Of a DNA stretch of 64,000 nucleotides, positions 25,908 to 35,973 are shown one piece after another. The translations under genes were made by a program, and so were the position numbers. The notes below the pieces were generated by a model. That model was not told the origin of the DNA, made no database searches, and was given only the letters and a program-made list of their open reading frames with translations. Source of the stretch: Nocardia rosealba (lineage in GTDB: Bacteria; Actinomycetota; Actinomycetes; Mycobacteriales; Mycobacteriaceae); assembly GCF_020216065.1 (NCBI RefSeq), contig NZ_JAIWNA010000001.1:310001-374000 (forward strand), given 5' to 3'. How positions within the stretch are numbered: position 1 is the first letter of the stretch; the number at the start of each line of letters is the position of its first letter.

Positions 25908-26192
25908 ATGATCTCTCGTAAGGCCCTCGCCGCCACCGGTGCCGCCGCTACCGCCGCCGTCATGTTCTTCGGTCCGGCCGCTATGGCGAACGCTGAGGAC
26001 AGCGGCTCCGCCAGCGGTTCCGCCGAGCTGCTCGAGCTGTCCACCGGCTCGGCCGGCCTGCTCGAAGGCCCCGCCGCCGGCTCCAGCGTGCTCGAGTCGG
26101 GCAGTGGCGCCATCGACGGCCTCACCTCCGCCGTCCTCAACATCGTCGACGCCGTCACCGGCATCAAGGACCTCACCGCTCCCGCCGAGTGA
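25908..26192 (+). CDS. Small secreted protein with Sec signal peptide
   Basis: A 94-residue exported protein. The signal peptide MISRKALAATGAAATAAVMF is followed by cleavage around MANA-ED (residue 29). The mature part is Ser/Gly-rich with regular hydrophobic residues (SAELLELSTGSAGLLEG, then AIDGLTSAVLNIVDAVTGI), no cysteine and an acidic charge. A strong terminator follows. The mature part could form amphipathic helices. Function unknown. Confidence 0.7.
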   Translation: MISRKALAATGAAATAAVMFFGPAAMANAEDSGSASGSAELLELSTGSAGLLEGPAAGSSVLESGSGAIDGLTSAVLNIVDAVTGIKDLTAPAE

Positions 26193-26224
26193 GCTGATCC
26201 CACCGTCGGCCCTTGTGCCGAAAC

Positions 26225-26264
26225 GAAATCCGGCGACCGGGCCACGGCCTCGTCGCCGGATTTC
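26225..26264. terminator. Intrinsic terminator after the secreted-protein gene
   Basis: The arms GAAATCCGGCGAC (26225-26237) and GTCGCCGGATTTC (26252-26264) pair perfectly across a 14-base loop and are followed by TTTGTCTT. Confidence 0.85.
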
Positions 26265-26474
26265 TTTGTCTTGACGACTTGTTTGCGAACCGATGTATCT
26301 CGAACAGATAAACATAGTAATAGCCATACCTTTCGAGTCATCGGCAGCTAATTGCCCGGAACCGCCGGGGAATTGGTCTCCGGCACCATGACGGTGCCGA
26401 AGGGCTCCGGCGGTGACGTATCCAACGTGGGCCGGAGGCAGACGCGCCCCGCCCCGTCTGACAGGCTGGTGATT

Positions 26475-28106
26475 GTGAATCCGTCAACTGCGCAGGCACG
26501 AGTGGTCGTCGACGAGTTCGTGCGCGGCGGCGTCCGCGAGGTGGTGCTGTGCCCCGGATCGCGCAACGCCCCGCTCGCCTTCGCCCTGCAGGCCGCCGAC
26601 GCGGCCGGTCGGCTGCGGCTGCACATGCGCATCGACGAGCGCACCGCGGGATTCCTCGCGATCGGCCTGGCGGTGTCGTCGGGGCGGCCCGTCCCAGTGG
26701 TGATGACCTCCGGTACCGCCGTCGCCAACCTGGCCCCGGCCGTGCTCGAGGCGAACTATGCGCGGGTGCCGTTGATCGTGGTCAGCGCGAACCGGCCCTA
26801 CGAGATGCTCGGCACCGGCGCCAACCAGACCGTCGAGCAGCTCGGCCTGTTCGGCAGCCAGGTGCGCGCGACCATCAGCCTCGGTCTTGCCGAAGGCGAG
26901 GCCGGTGAGGCGAGCTATCCGAGGCAGAACAGTGTGTGGCGCTCGGCCGTGTGCCGGGTGCTCGCCGCCGCGCGCGGTACCCGCTCCGGCAACGCGGGAC
27001 CGGTGCAGTTCGACATCCCGCTGCGCGAGCCGCTGGTCCCCGAGCTGTCCGACGACGTGATTCCCGTCGGCCGCGAGGGCGACAAGCCGTGGACGGCCAC
27101 CCAGTACGCGACGCTCGACGTGCCGCTCGACATCGACCTCACCCCCGACACCGTGGTCATCTCCGGCCACGGTGCCGGCCTGCGCCCCGAGCTCGCCGCG
27201 CTGCCGACGGTCGCCGAGCCGACCGCGCCCATGCACGGCCCGGCCCTGCATCCGCTCGCGCTGTCGCTGCTCGCGCCGAAACAGGCGATCATCACCGGTC
27301 GGCCCACGCTGCACCGGCAGGTGTCACGGGTGCTCGCCGATCCGAACGTCACCGTGTACGCGCTCACCACGGGGCCCCGCTGGCCCGATGTGTCCGGCAA
27401 TGTCGTCGGCACCGGCACCCGCGCGGTCACCACCGGAACCCCGGATCCAGCTTGGCTGGCCCGCTGCTCCGACCTGAACAACCAGGCCGAAGCGGTGGTC
27501 CGCGCCGAGCTCGCGAGCCACCCCAAGGCCACCGGCCTGCACGTCGCCGCCGTGGTCATGGACGCGCTGCGTGAGGGTGATCAGCTGCTGCTCGGCGCGT
27601 CGAATCCGGTGCGCGACGCCGCGTTGGTGTCTAGCCCGCGCCAGGGCGTGCGGGTGCTGTCCAACCGTGGCGTCGCGGGCATCGACGGCACCGTCTCCGG
27701 CGCGGTGGGTGCCGCGCTGGCCCACCCCGGTCGCACGATCGCCCTCATGGGTGACCTGACATTTCTGCACGACGCATCCGGTCTGCTCATCGGCCGCGGC
27801 GAACCGCGCCCCGGCAACCTGACCATCGTGGTCGCCAACGACGACGGCGGCGGCATCTTCGAGCTGCTCGAACAGGGCGACCCGCAGTACGCGGGCGTGT
27901 TCGAGCGGGTGTTCGGCACACCGCACGGCATGGATCTGGCCGCGCTGTGCGCCGCCTACCGCATTCCGCATCGTGGCGTCGACCCCGCCGAACTCGCGGA
28001 GGAACTCGCCGCCGACGCGCACGGCATGCGTGTGCTCGAGGTGGCCACCGAACGGTCGAGCCTGCGCGAGCTGCACGCCGCCGTGCGCGCCAAGATCGCC
28101 GGCTAG
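26475..28106 (+). CDS. menD: SEPHCHC synthase MenD
   Basis: MenD (543 aa) is a thiamine-diphosphate enzyme joining isochorismate and 2-oxoglutarate, the first committed step of menaquinone synthesis. GTG at 26475 ([15 protein letters not shown]) is chosen because it matches the known N-terminus of mycobacterial MenD. Glu55 in IDERTAGF is the ThDP-activating residue. The ThDP-Mg motif runs from MGDLTFLHD to [15 protein letters not shown]. It is on the plus strand, opposite to menB-menE-menA. Its stop overlaps that of the convergent acidic protein gene. Confidence 0.95.
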   Translation: MNPSTAQARVVVDEFVRGGVREVVLCPGSRNAPLAFALQAADAAGRLRLHMRIDERTAGFLAIGLAVSSGRPVPVVMTSGTAVANLAPAVLEANYARVPLIVVSANRPYEMLGTGANQTVEQLGLFGSQVRATISLGLAEGEAGEASYPRQNSVWRSAVCRVLAAARGTRSGNAGPVQFDIPLREPLVPELSDDVIPVGREGDKPWTATQYATLDVPLDIDLTPDTVVISGHGAGLRPELAALPTVAEPTAPMHGPALHPLALSLLAPKQAIITGRPTLHRQVSRVLADPNVTVYALTTGPRWPDVSGNVVGTGTRAVTTGTPDPAWLARCSDLNNQAEAVVRAELASHPKATGLHVAAVVMDALREGDQLLLGASNPVRDAALVSSPRQGVRVLSNRGVAGIDGTVSGAVGAALAHPGRTIALMGDLTFLHDASGLLIGRGEPRPGNLTIVVANDDGGGIFELLEQGDPQYAGVFERVFGTPHGMDLAALCAAYRIPHRGVDPAELAEELAADAHGMRVLEVATERSSLRELHAAVRAKIAG

Positions 28107-28357
28107 AGCTCGTCCTCCTCGTCGACGAACGCGTCACCGTCGTCGAGCGGCACCTCGATGCTCTGCTCGATCACATCGGCCGGATTGGCCCGGTCGGCGT
28201 CCTGATCGACCCGGGCCGCCATCTCCTCGGTGTAATCGGCGCTGTCGACGAAGGCCGGGTCGTCGGGGACATCGTCGTGGAAGGCCGACTGCTCCTGTTC
28301 CACGCGATCGGCCTCGGGGACCTCGTCGAGCGGGCGGGCGGTGTCGTAGTCGATCAT
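28103..28357 (-). CDS. Small highly acidic protein
   Basis: An 84-residue protein starting [17 protein letters not shown] after AGAGGAGTACC (minus-strand sense). About a third of the residues are Asp or Glu, with only a handful of basic residues, and the C-terminus is DEEDEL. No known domain is recognised; it is probably disordered. It shares its stop codon bases (CTAG) with menD. Confidence 0.65.
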   Translation of the reverse strand: MIDYDTARPLDEVPEADRVEQEQSAFHDDVPDDPAFVDSADYTEEMAARVDQDADRANPADVIEQSIEVPLDDGDAFVDEEDEL

Positions 28358-28492
28358 CGGTACTCCTCTGTCGTCGTCGTTGCCTCGGACGGGTGTCGCT
28401 GATCGGGTCGTGCGCTGTCCAGAGTGCGCCGTTCGCCGGTTCTCGGCAACCCGCACCGATGATTCCGGCACCGTCGGGTCGTCTCGTTCTGT

Positions 28493-29074
28493 ATGGAGCC
28501 GCAATTCGATTTCGCCCCTGCCGCCCGTTCGCTGGCCACCGTCGTCGCCGGGATCACCGACGACGACTTCACCGCCCGCACCCCGTGCGTCGGCCTCGAC
28601 GTTCGCGATCTGCTCCGCCATGTCGTCGAACTCACCGAAGCGTTCCGCCAGGCCGCGACCAAGGAGTCCGTCGGTCGGTCGACGCCACCCGGTGTGGTCG
28701 ACGACGAGCTGGCCGCCGATTGGCGCACCAGGATTCCCACGCAGCTCGACGCGCTCGTGGAGGCATGGCGGGTGCCCGAGGCCTGGGACGGTGAGACCGA
28801 GGCCGGTGGGGTGGTGATGCCCGCTGCGGCGATGGCGGTGGTCGCGCTCGACGAACTCGTCGTCCACGGGTGGGATCTGGCGGTGTCGACCGGTCAGGTG
28901 CTCGAGGTCGACCCCGGTCATCTGGGGATTCTGCTCGAGTTCCTGGGGGAGACCGACCCGGAGGGGACGCCCGGGTTGTTCGGGCCGGTCGTCGCTGTCG
29001 CCGAGGACGCGCCCGCACTCGACCGGGTGTTGGGGCTCACCGGTCGTGATGCGGGATGGAAGACTCCGGCCTAG
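28493..29074 (+). CDS. TIGR03086/mycothiol-dependent-type DinB-fold protein
   Basis: A 193-residue protein of the maleylpyruvate-isomerase/DinB-like family (TIGR03086). The metal-binding histidines are in DLLRHVVELTEAF (near residue 43) and LDELVVHGWDLA (near 124). The N-terminal PQFDFAPAARSLATVVAGI pattern is typical. Members bind a divalent metal and may use mycothiol. The substrate is unknown. Confidence 0.8.
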   Translation: MEPQFDFAPAARSLATVVAGITDDDFTARTPCVGLDVRDLLRHVVELTEAFRQAATKESVGRSTPPGVVDDELAADWRTRIPTQLDALVEAWRVPEAWDGETEAGGVVMPAAAMAVVALDELVVHGWDLAVSTGQVLEVDPGHLGILLEFLGETDPEGTPGLFGPVVAVAEDAPALDRVLGLTGRDAGWKTPA

Positions 29075-29174
29075 CGCTTCGGGGTGGAAGCCGCGGGCCC
29101 AGCGCTGCGGGGTGGAGCCGCTGGCCCGGGCGCTGTGGGGCCTGTGCTGCCCGACCTCGCGGGTCGAACGCGTC

Positions 29175-29810
29175 CTACGTCCGTTGGTCCGCGTAGGCCG
29201 CGTCGACGAAGGTGCCTGCGATTGTCGCCACGGTCGCGGCGCGCGCGGCCCGGTCGGCTGCCTCTCGATCGATCGGATCGCCGCTGGCCAGGAGGCGGTA
29301 GTAGAGCGGTGCGGAGACCGCTGACAGCACGGCGCGGGCATCCGTGCCCGCGGGGGCTTCGCCGCGAGCGACCGCGTCGTGGACGCAGGGCGCCCACTCG
29401 TCGAGGCGGGTGTCGTAGAAGGCGTGCAGCGCGTTCGCGGTGTCGGCGTCGACGGTAGCGGCGGCGATCACGGCCCGGAACAGGTTGCCTTGGCGTGGGT
29501 CGGTGAGGGTCTTGGCGACCAGGCGGGCGTTGGCTGTCAGGTCGTCGAGCAGGGCGCCGGTGTCGGTGCGAGGGAGAGATTGCTCGGCCATGTCGATCAG
29601 GAGGTCCGCGACCAGGCCCGCGGGTGTGCGCCAGCGCCGGTAGACGGTGGTCTTCCCGACGCCCGCCGTCGCCGCGACTTCGGTCAGATCGAGTCCGGCC
29701 AAGCCGCGTTCGGCGAGCAGATCGCCGGTCACCTGCAGGACGGCTTCACGGACCCGCGCGGTGCGCCCACCTGGGCGAACAGACCCGGGCCAAGCGATAT
29801 CGTGCTGCAT
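29175..29810 (-). CDS. TetR-family transcription repressor
   Basis: A 211-residue TetR-type protein. The helix-turn-helix spans about residues 22-66: REAVLQVTGDLLAERGLAG followed by LTEVAATAGVGKTTVYRRW. The C-terminal ligand domain is of the TetR_C_11/C33-like type, with LFRAVIAAATVDADTANALHAF and a LYYRLLASGDPID end. It is divergent from the aldo/keto reductase gene with 82 bases between starts, so it probably controls that gene and itself. Confidence 0.88.
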   Translation of the reverse strand: MQHDIAWPGSVRPGGRTARVREAVLQVTGDLLAERGLAGLDLTEVAATAGVGKTTVYRRWRTPAGLVADLLIDMAEQSLPRTDTGALLDDLTANARLVAKTLTDPRQGNLFRAVIAAATVDADTANALHAFYDTRLDEWAPCVHDAVARGEAPAGTDARAVLSAVSAPLYYRLLASGDPIDREAADRAARAATVATIAGTFVDAAYADQRT

Positions 29811-29822
29811 AACGGAACTCCT

Positions 29823-29870
29823 GTTTCATTTACGGCGAATCGGGTGTACTGTCCGAAGCGTTAACGAAAC
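29823..29870. promoter_or_regulatory. Candidate TetR operator pair in the divergent promoter
   Basis: GTTTCATTTACG (29823-29834) and CGTTAACGAAAC (29859-29870) are near-exact inverted copies (10 of 12 positions) flanking the intergenic centre. TATAGA directly after the right arm can serve as the -10 element of the aldo/keto reductase promoter. The layout fits TetR control of both directions. Confidence 0.45.
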
Positions 29871-29892
29871 TATAGACCCTTTAGGAGTTCTC

Positions 29893-30936
29893 ATGGAGTA
29901 TCGGCGGCTCGGCGCTTCGGGTCTGCACGTTCCGGCCCTCGGTTTCGGGGCAGGCACCTTCGGCGGGCGTGGTCCCCTGTTCAGCGCGTGGGGCGATACC
30001 GACGCGGCCCAGGCCAGGCGGTTGATCGACGTCAGCCTCGAGGCCGGGGTCACCCTGTTCGACACGGCCGATGTCTATTCCGACGGTGCGTCCGAGGAGG
30101 TGCTCGGTGCCGCGATCAAGGGCAGGCGCGACAAGGTGCTGCTGTCCACCAAGTCGGCGCTACCCACCGGTCCCGGCGTCGACGACGCCGGTGCGGGCCG
30201 GGCCAGGCTCATCCGCGCGGTCGATGCGTCGCTACGCCGTCTCGGCACCGACTATCTCGACCTGTTCCAGCTGCACGCCTTCGACGCGGGCACACCCCTG
30301 CTCGAAACACTCTCGGCGCTGGGCGATCTCGTGCGGGCGGGCAAGATCCGCTATGTCGGTGTCTCCAACTTCGCCGGTTGGGAGCTGATGAAAACCCTGG
30401 CCACCGCCGAGGCGCACGGCCTACCGAAACCCGTTGCCCACCAGGTGTACTACTCGCTCATCGGGCGCGATTACGAGTGGGAGCTCATGCCGCTCGGCGC
30501 CGACCAGGGTGTCGGCGCGGTGGTGTGGAGCCCGCTCGGCTGGGGCCGGCTCACCGGGAAAGTCCGTCGTGGACAGCCACTTCCGGCGGGCAGCCGACTG
30601 CACGACACGGCACAGGCAGGCCCACCCGTCGATGACGAACACCTCTACGACATCGTCGACGTGCTCGACACTGTCGCCGCCGAGACCGGCCGCAGCGTCC
30701 CGCAGATCGCCCTGAACTGGCTGCTCACCCGGCCCACCGTCGCCACCGTCCTGATCGGCGCCCGCAACGAGGAACAGCTGCGGCAGAACCTCGGCGCCGT
30801 CGGCTGGCAACTCGATCCGGAACACCTGGCGGCCCTCGACGCGGCAAGTGCCACCACACCCCCGTACCCCTACTACCCGTACCACCGCTTACCGGACTTC
30901 GCCCGGCTCAACCCGCCCGTGGTCCGCGCGGCCTGA
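29893..30936 (+). CDS. Aldo/keto reductase
   Basis: A 347-residue NADPH-dependent aldo/keto reductase. The catalytic tetrad is Asp57, Tyr62, Lys87 and His128 (DTADVY, STKSAL, FQLHAF). The C-terminal NADP-binding segment is VATVLIGARNEEQLRQNLGAV. ATG at 29893 follows TTAGGAG. Relatives of the YajO/Tas type reduce aldehydes or ketones; the substrate is unknown. It is divergent from, and probably regulated by, the TetR gene. The next gene converges on it with no intervening bases. Confidence 0.9.
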   Translation: MEYRRLGASGLHVPALGFGAGTFGGRGPLFSAWGDTDAAQARRLIDVSLEAGVTLFDTADVYSDGASEEVLGAAIKGRRDKVLLSTKSALPTGPGVDDAGAGRARLIRAVDASLRRLGTDYLDLFQLHAFDAGTPLLETLSALGDLVRAGKIRYVGVSNFAGWELMKTLATAEAHGLPKPVAHQVYYSLIGRDYEWELMPLGADQGVGAVVWSPLGWGRLTGKVRRGQPLPAGSRLHDTAQAGPPVDDEHLYDIVDVLDTVAAETGRSVPQIALNWLLTRPTVATVLIGARNEEQLRQNLGAVGWQLDPEHLAALDAASATTPPYPYYPYHRLPDFARLNPPVVRAA

Positions 30937-33900
30937 TCAGTACACGTCGCGCACGTAGCGCTTCTCGGCGACCAGTTGCTTCTTGAAGGCCAGCGCGCCC
31001 GCCTCGTCGAGCTTGCCGTGGATCTGGGCGATCCGCAGCAAGGTGTCGTCGACATCCTTGGCCATGCGGGCGGCGTCGCCGCACACGTAGAAGTGGGCGC
31101 CCTCGCACAGCCACGACCACAACTCGGCACCGTGCTCGATCATTCTGTGCTGCACATAGATCCGCTCGCGCTGATCACGAGAGAAAGCCAGGTCGAGGCG
31201 GGTGAGGAAGCCCGAGCGGAACATGTCCTCCAGCTCGGTGCGGTAGTAGAAGTTGTGTGCCGCGTGCTGGTCGCCGAAGAACAACCAGTTGCGCCCGGTC
31301 GCGCCGACGGCCCGGCGTTCGTGCAGGAACCCACGGAAAGGAGCGATACCGGTACCGGGGCCGACCATGATCATCGGCACGGTCGGGTCGAGCGGTGGAC
31401 GGAAATGCGGTGCCCGCTGGAGGAAAATCGGCACCTCGCCACCAGCTCGGTCGGCCAGGAAGGTCGAGCACACCCCGCCTCGGCGCACCGAATCACCGAC
31501 GGGGTCGCCGTAGCGCAATACGCCTACCGTCAACTGCACCTCGTCCGGTGTGGTGAGCGGGCTGGACGAAATCGAATACTGGCGGGGCTGCAGCTTTTTC
31601 AGTGCACCGAGCCAGTCGACCAGGTCGGTCCGCACCGGGAAGTCCCGCAGCACGTCCACGGCTTGGCGGTCCCACAGGTAACTCGCCAGTTCGTTGCGGT
31701 TGTCCCGGCGTAGGAGTTTGGCCAGCTGCGGGTGCGGATTCCGTTCGGCGATGAACCCGAGCAGATCGTTGCTCGCCTTGGTGATGTCGTAATGCGTGCG
31801 CAGTGCGTCGGCGAGCGGCAGCTCCCGCCCGTCGACCTCCACCGCGCGTCGTCCGTCGAGGCCGGTGGTCTCGAGCCATTCCGCCACGAGGTCGTCACCG
31901 TTGGTCGGCAGCACGCCGAGGGAATCACCCACCTCGTAGGCGGCATCCAGGTTGTGGAGGTCGAAGCCGAAGCGCCGCACCTCTTTCGGTGATCCCGGCG
32001 CGCTGAGCACTTCGTTGCGCATGAGGGTGGCGAGTACGGGGGACTGACGGGTGAAGGGTGCGGCGGGTGCTCGCCGCGCAGGTGTTGTCTGCGGGCGATC
32101 GAGGACGGAGGCGCCGCCTCGACCACTGGGCCGGCTCGCGGCCTGCGCGGGATAGGTCTGCGGCGCGGACCCCTGCGCTGCGGAGTGCTGGGTCGTCGCC
32201 GTGAATCCAGGGGGCCACGTCCCTGTTGGTACAGGTCCGAATCCCGGCGTGGCGGGGGCCGTCGATCCGGGTACAGCGCCGCCGAAGTGACTGCCCGTGA
32301 GAGCTGAGGGGGAACCGACGAGTGGCGCTGCGGACGGGTAGGTGTCTGCGTGCGGGACGGAGGCGAACTGGGGCGTGCCTGCGGTTGAGGAGATGCCGGT
32401 CAGAGCAGATCCCGCTGGCCTGGTGCCGAATGGTGTGGGAGAGCCGGTCGGTGAACCGACTTCGGACGCCGAACCGGGGCCGGACGGCGGGGTGTGGTCC
32501 GGGGTGAGGACAGCGAGGACGTCGGTGAGCCACTGGTCGGCGGCGTCGTCGAAATCGGGTTCGCTGTCGACGCGGGGGAGCAGGCGGTGGGCGCCACGGG
32601 CGGCGAGGAGGGTGTCGAGGGTGCGGCCGTGGCCGCAGAAGTCGTCGTAGGAGGAGTCGCCGAGGGCGAAGACCGCGTAGCGGACTCGGGGGAGGCGGAT
32701 GGCGGTGTCCTCGAGCCGGGCGAGGAAGTCGGCACCGTTGTCCGGCGGACCACCGTCACCGAAGGTGCTGGTGACGACGAGAACATCACCTTCCAGCGCG
32801 GTGGGCTCGCAGGAGTCCATGTCGAGCAGCTTGGGCGCGAAACCGCCATCGGCGAGCCGCGCCGCCACCGAGGCGGCCAGCTCTTCCGCGTTCCCGGTTT
32901 GCGAAGCCCACAACACCGTCACGGTTGTGGATAACGCACGACCCGCTCCTTGCTCGGCTCCGCCCGCCGAGACGCCTACGGCACCCGGTCGGTCGAGAAC
33001 CGCATCGCCGGTGGGTCCGCCGTCGGCTACCGCACCGCCTGAGCTGAAGTCTCCGAAGGGAGGGTTACCGAACGGCTGGCCACCGACCGGCATTCCGGTG
33101 CCAGGACTGCCGGCGGATTCACCGGCAGTGCCGGCACCCCGGGAGTACATGCCGGCCAACATGCCGTCGATCCACAAGCGGGCCTGCGGTGACAGCGGGG
33201 CGGTCGCCGGCAGCACGGGCTGACCGGACACCGGAAGAGATTGCAGCGCAGCGAGGTACCCACCGAGATAGATGCGCTCGGCTTCGCTGAGCAACGGCGA
33301 GATCCCCGTATCGAGCCCGAGCATGACAGCCAACGGATGCGGACCACCGTGACCGGACCCCGGGATCGCCGGGCTCTCCGGGGCGAACCGAACCGCATGA
33401 CCGGTGTCGGCTGACGGCTGACCAGCGTGCGCTGTCGGCGGCGCGGGTTGCCCGGCCGACATGGTGTGTTGGGCCCGCTGGCCAGTCTGTGGCGACCCCT
33501 GCTGCGTCGGAATGCCCGCCGACGCCTCGGGCGCCGGACCCACACGGCGCAGCGCCACCGCACAGGCCTTGAACTCCGGTTGCAGGGAGGTGGGGTCGAC
33601 GGCGTCGTTGGTGACGGCGTTGATCGTCAGATATTCGCCCTGTTCGTCATTCCAGTGGAAAGGAGCGAAGCAGTCGCCGGGACGGACCCGGTCGCTGATG
33701 CGGACCGGGAGAACGGCTCGCCCACGGCGGGAGGCGATTTCGAGTTGGTCGCCAGGTTTCAGATCGAGGCGGGCGGCGTCGTCGGGGTGCACCTCGACGA
33801 ACGGTTCCGGGTTGAGTTTGGTCAGTTTGGTGACCTTGCCGGTTTTGGTCATGGTGTGCCACTGATGTTGCAGCCGACCGGTATTGAGCAGGAAGGGGTA

Positions 33901-35700
33901 GTCGTCATCAGGGAGTTCAGCAGCGGGCAGGTGGGGGCGTGGGAAGAACACCGCGCGCCTGCTCGGCGTCGCGAAGGCCAGGGCGGGAGTGTGTCCGTCG
34001 GCTTCTACGTGCAGCGGCTGGTGGATGCCGTCGTTGCGGTAGCGGATCGGGTTGCGTGGGCTGTCGCTGTCGTTGCACGGCCACTGCATCGGGCCCTCAC
34101 GCAAGCGGTCGTAACTCATACCACTCAGGTCGTAGCCGGTGGCGGGATTGGTGAACCGGCGCAACTCGTCGAAAACCTCGGCGCTGGAGGTGAAGTCGAA
34201 ACCGGGGAAACCCATGGCGGTGGCCACCTGTGCGATGAGCAGCCAGTCGGGCCGGGCTTCACCGATCGGGTCGACGGATCGGCGCAGCAGGGTGACATTG
34301 CGTTCCGAATTCACCATCACCGCATCGCTTTCCGCCCACAGCGTGGCGGGCAGGAGCAGATCGGCATAGGAGTTGGTGGCCGTCTCGGTGTAGGCGTCCT
34401 GCACCACCACCAGTTCGGCCGCCTCGAGCCCGGCGATCACCGTCTTCCGGTTGGCAACGGTGGCAACGGGATTGGTGCAGATGATCCACGCCGCCTTGAT
34501 CTCACCGTCGGCGAGACCGGCGAACATGTCGATGGTTCCCGGCCCCGCTTCGGTGCGCAGTGTGCCCTCGGGCAGGTCCCACGCGGTCTCGACGAAGGCG
34601 CGGTCGGCGGGGGAGAGCAGGCTGCGCTGGCCGGGCAGCCCCGGTCCCATGTAACCCATCTCGCGCCCGCCCATCGCGTTGGGTTGGCCGGTCAGCGAGA
34701 ACGGGCCGCTGCCGGGTCGGCAGATCGCCCCGGTTGCCAGGTGCAGGTTGATCAGGGCATTGGTGTTCCAGGTGCCGTGCGTGGACTGGTTGAGCCCCAT
34801 CGTCCACAGCGACATCCACTCGCCCGCCTCGGCGATCATGGCCGCCGCGGTCCTGATGTCGGCTTCGGCGAGCCCGGTGAGTTCGGCGACCCGTTCCGGC
34901 GGGTAGTCGGCGAGGAACTCGGGCATCGCCTCCCACCCCTCGGTGTGTTCGGCGATGAAGTCGGTGTCGATGGCGCCGTCGGCGACGAGCAGGTGCAACA
35001 GGCCGTTGAGCAGGGCGAGGTCGGTGCCCGGCGCGATCTGCAGGAACAGGTCGGCGCGGGCGGCCGTTTCGGTGCGGCGCGGGTCGACCACGATGAGCTT
35101 GGCGCCGGCTTTGAGCCGGTCGGCCATGCGAAGGAACAGGATCGGATGGCAGTCGGCCATGTTCGCGCCGGTGACGAAGAACAGGTCGGCGAGTTCGAAG
35201 TCGTCGTAGGAACCGGGGGGCCCGTCGGCGCCGAGCGACTGCTTGTAGCCGGTGCCGGCGCTGGCCATGCACAGCCGCGAGTTGGCTTCGATGTGTTTGG
35301 TGCGCAAGTACCCCTTGGCGAGTTTGGTCGCGAGGTATTGGGCTTCCAGCGACATCTGCCCGGACACGTAGAGCGCGATGGCGTCGGGCCCGTGTTCGTC
35401 GAGGATCGCGCGCAGCCGGTCGGCGGTTTCGCGCACCGCGTCGTCCACCGGCAGCGCGACAGGCGCCTGTCCACGTTCGGGACGGTGGTAGGCGGTGGTC
35501 ATCCGGCCGGGCGCCGCCATCATCTCCGCGTGCGTCGCGCCCTTGGTGCAGAGCCGGCCCGCGTTCGCGGGGTGCAGTTTGTCCCCGCTCACCTTGGCGA
35601 TCACGGGTGCCCCGGACTGGTCGATCGTGGTCCGGACGGAGATGCCGCAGCCGACGCCGCAGTACGAGCACTGCGTGCGCACAGAGTCGTCGCCGGTCAT
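30937..35700 (-). CDS. Fused assimilatory nitrate reductase and diflavin (sulfite reductase-type) reductase
   Basis: One polypeptide of about 1,587 residues combines a NarB/NasA-type molybdopterin nitrate reductase with a CysJ-like NADPH diflavin reductase. Counted from ATG 35700, the 4Fe-4S cysteines are 11, 14, 18 and 51 (CSYCGVGC and LCTKG), and Mo-ligand Cys144 lies in SRLCMASA. The molybdopterin domain runs to about 720. A short CysJ-like helical segment (about 790-855) follows. The FMN flavodoxin domain (925-1070) starts at [12 protein letters not shown]. The FAD/NADPH domain (1220-1587) has [10 protein letters not shown] and [14 protein letters not shown]. Pro/Gly/Ser-rich linkers lie between, one about 150 residues long. 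NADPH electrons would reduce nitrate without a separate subunit. No nitrite reductase gene is nearby. Confidence 0.93.
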   Translation of the reverse strand: MTGDDSVRTQCSYCGVGCGISVRTTIDQSGAPVIAKVSGDKLHPANAGRLCTKGATHAEMMAAPGRMTTAYHRPERGQAPVALPVDDAVRETADRLRAILDEHGPDAIALYVSGQMSLEAQYLATKLAKGYLRTKHIEANSRLCMASAGTGYKQSLGADGPPGSYDDFELADLFFVTGANMADCHPILFLRMADRLKAGAKLIVVDPRRTETAARADLFLQIAPGTDLALLNGLLHLLVADGAIDTDFIAEHTEGWEAMPEFLADYPPERVAELTGLAEADIRTAAAMIAEAGEWMSLWTMGLNQSTHGTWNTNALINLHLATGAICRPGSGPFSLTGQPNAMGGREMGYMGPGLPGQRSLLSPADRAFVETAWDLPEGTLRTEAGPGTIDMFAGLADGEIKAAWIICTNPVATVANRKTVIAGLEAAELVVVQDAYTETATNSYADLLLPATLWAESDAVMVNSERNVTLLRRSVDPIGEARPDWLLIAQVATAMGFPGFDFTSSAEVFDELRRFTNPATGYDLSGMSYDRLREGPMQWPCNDSDSPRNPIRYRNDGIHQPLHVEADGHTPALAFATPSRRAVFFPRPHLPAAELPDDDYPFLLNTGRLQHQWHTMTKTGKVTKLTKLNPEPFVEVHPDDAARLDLKPGDQLEIASRRGRAVLPVRISDRVRPGDCFAPFHWNDEQGEYLTINAVTNDAVDPTSLQPEFKACAVALRRVGPAPEASAGIPTQQGSPQTGQRAQHTMSAGQPAPPTAHAGQPSADTGHAVRFAPESPAIPGSGHGGPHPLAVMLGLDTGISPLLSEAERIYLGGYLAALQSLPVSGQPVLPATAPLSPQARLWIDGMLAGMYSRGAGTAGESAGSPGTGMPVGGQPFGNPPFGDFSSGGAVADGGPTGDAVLDRPGAVGVSAGGAEQGAGRALSTTVTVLWASQTGNAEELAASVAARLADGGFAPKLLDMDSCEPTALEGDVLVVTSTFGDGGPPDNGADFLARLEDTAIRLPRVRYAVFALGDSSYDDFCGHGRTLDTLLAARGAHRLLPRVDSEPDFDDAADQWLTDVLAVLTPDHTPPSGPGSASEVGSPTGSPTPFGTRPAGSALTGISSTAGTPQFASVPHADTYPSAAPLVGSPSALTGSHFGGAVPGSTAPATPGFGPVPTGTWPPGFTATTQHSAAQGSAPQTYPAQAASRPSGRGGASVLDRPQTTPARRAPAAPFTRQSPVLATLMRNEVLSAPGSPKEVRRFGFDLHNLDAAYEVGDSLGVLPTNGDDLVAEWLETTGLDGRRAVEVDGRELPLADALRTHYDITKASNDLLGFIAERNPHPQLAKLLRRDNRNELASYLWDRQAVDVLRDFPVRTDLVDWLGALKKLQPRQYSISSSPLTTPDEVQLTVGVLRYGDPVGDSVRRGGVCSTFLADRAGGEVPIFLQRAPHFRPPLDPTVPMIMVGPGTGIAPFRGFLHERRAVGATGRNWLFFGDQHAAHNFYYRTELEDMFRSGFLTRLDLAFSRDQRERIYVQHRMIEHGAELWSWLCEGAHFYVCGDAARMAKDVDDTLLRIAQIHGKLDEAGALAFKKQLVAEKRYVRDVY

Positions 35701-35973
35701 GCGCGTCCCCCTCGGCATGCTCGGGCGCCCTGCGTGGTGACGCGGGTAGGCGTGTCCGAGCGCTGACCTGTCATGGCACCGATCATCCGCACCCGGCGTT
35801 GCGCTCGATTTAACGAACGTTATGTCCAGGTGACAATCGACCTCACCGGTCGAAAATCCGACTGTGAGGTTGCCACCGAAATATAGTCCCTGATCAGGGG
35901 ATCTTTCGAGGTTTGCCGCAGATCCGAGCGGGTGCCGAAGGTGACCGGACTCACCCGGTGAAATCGGGGCAGG

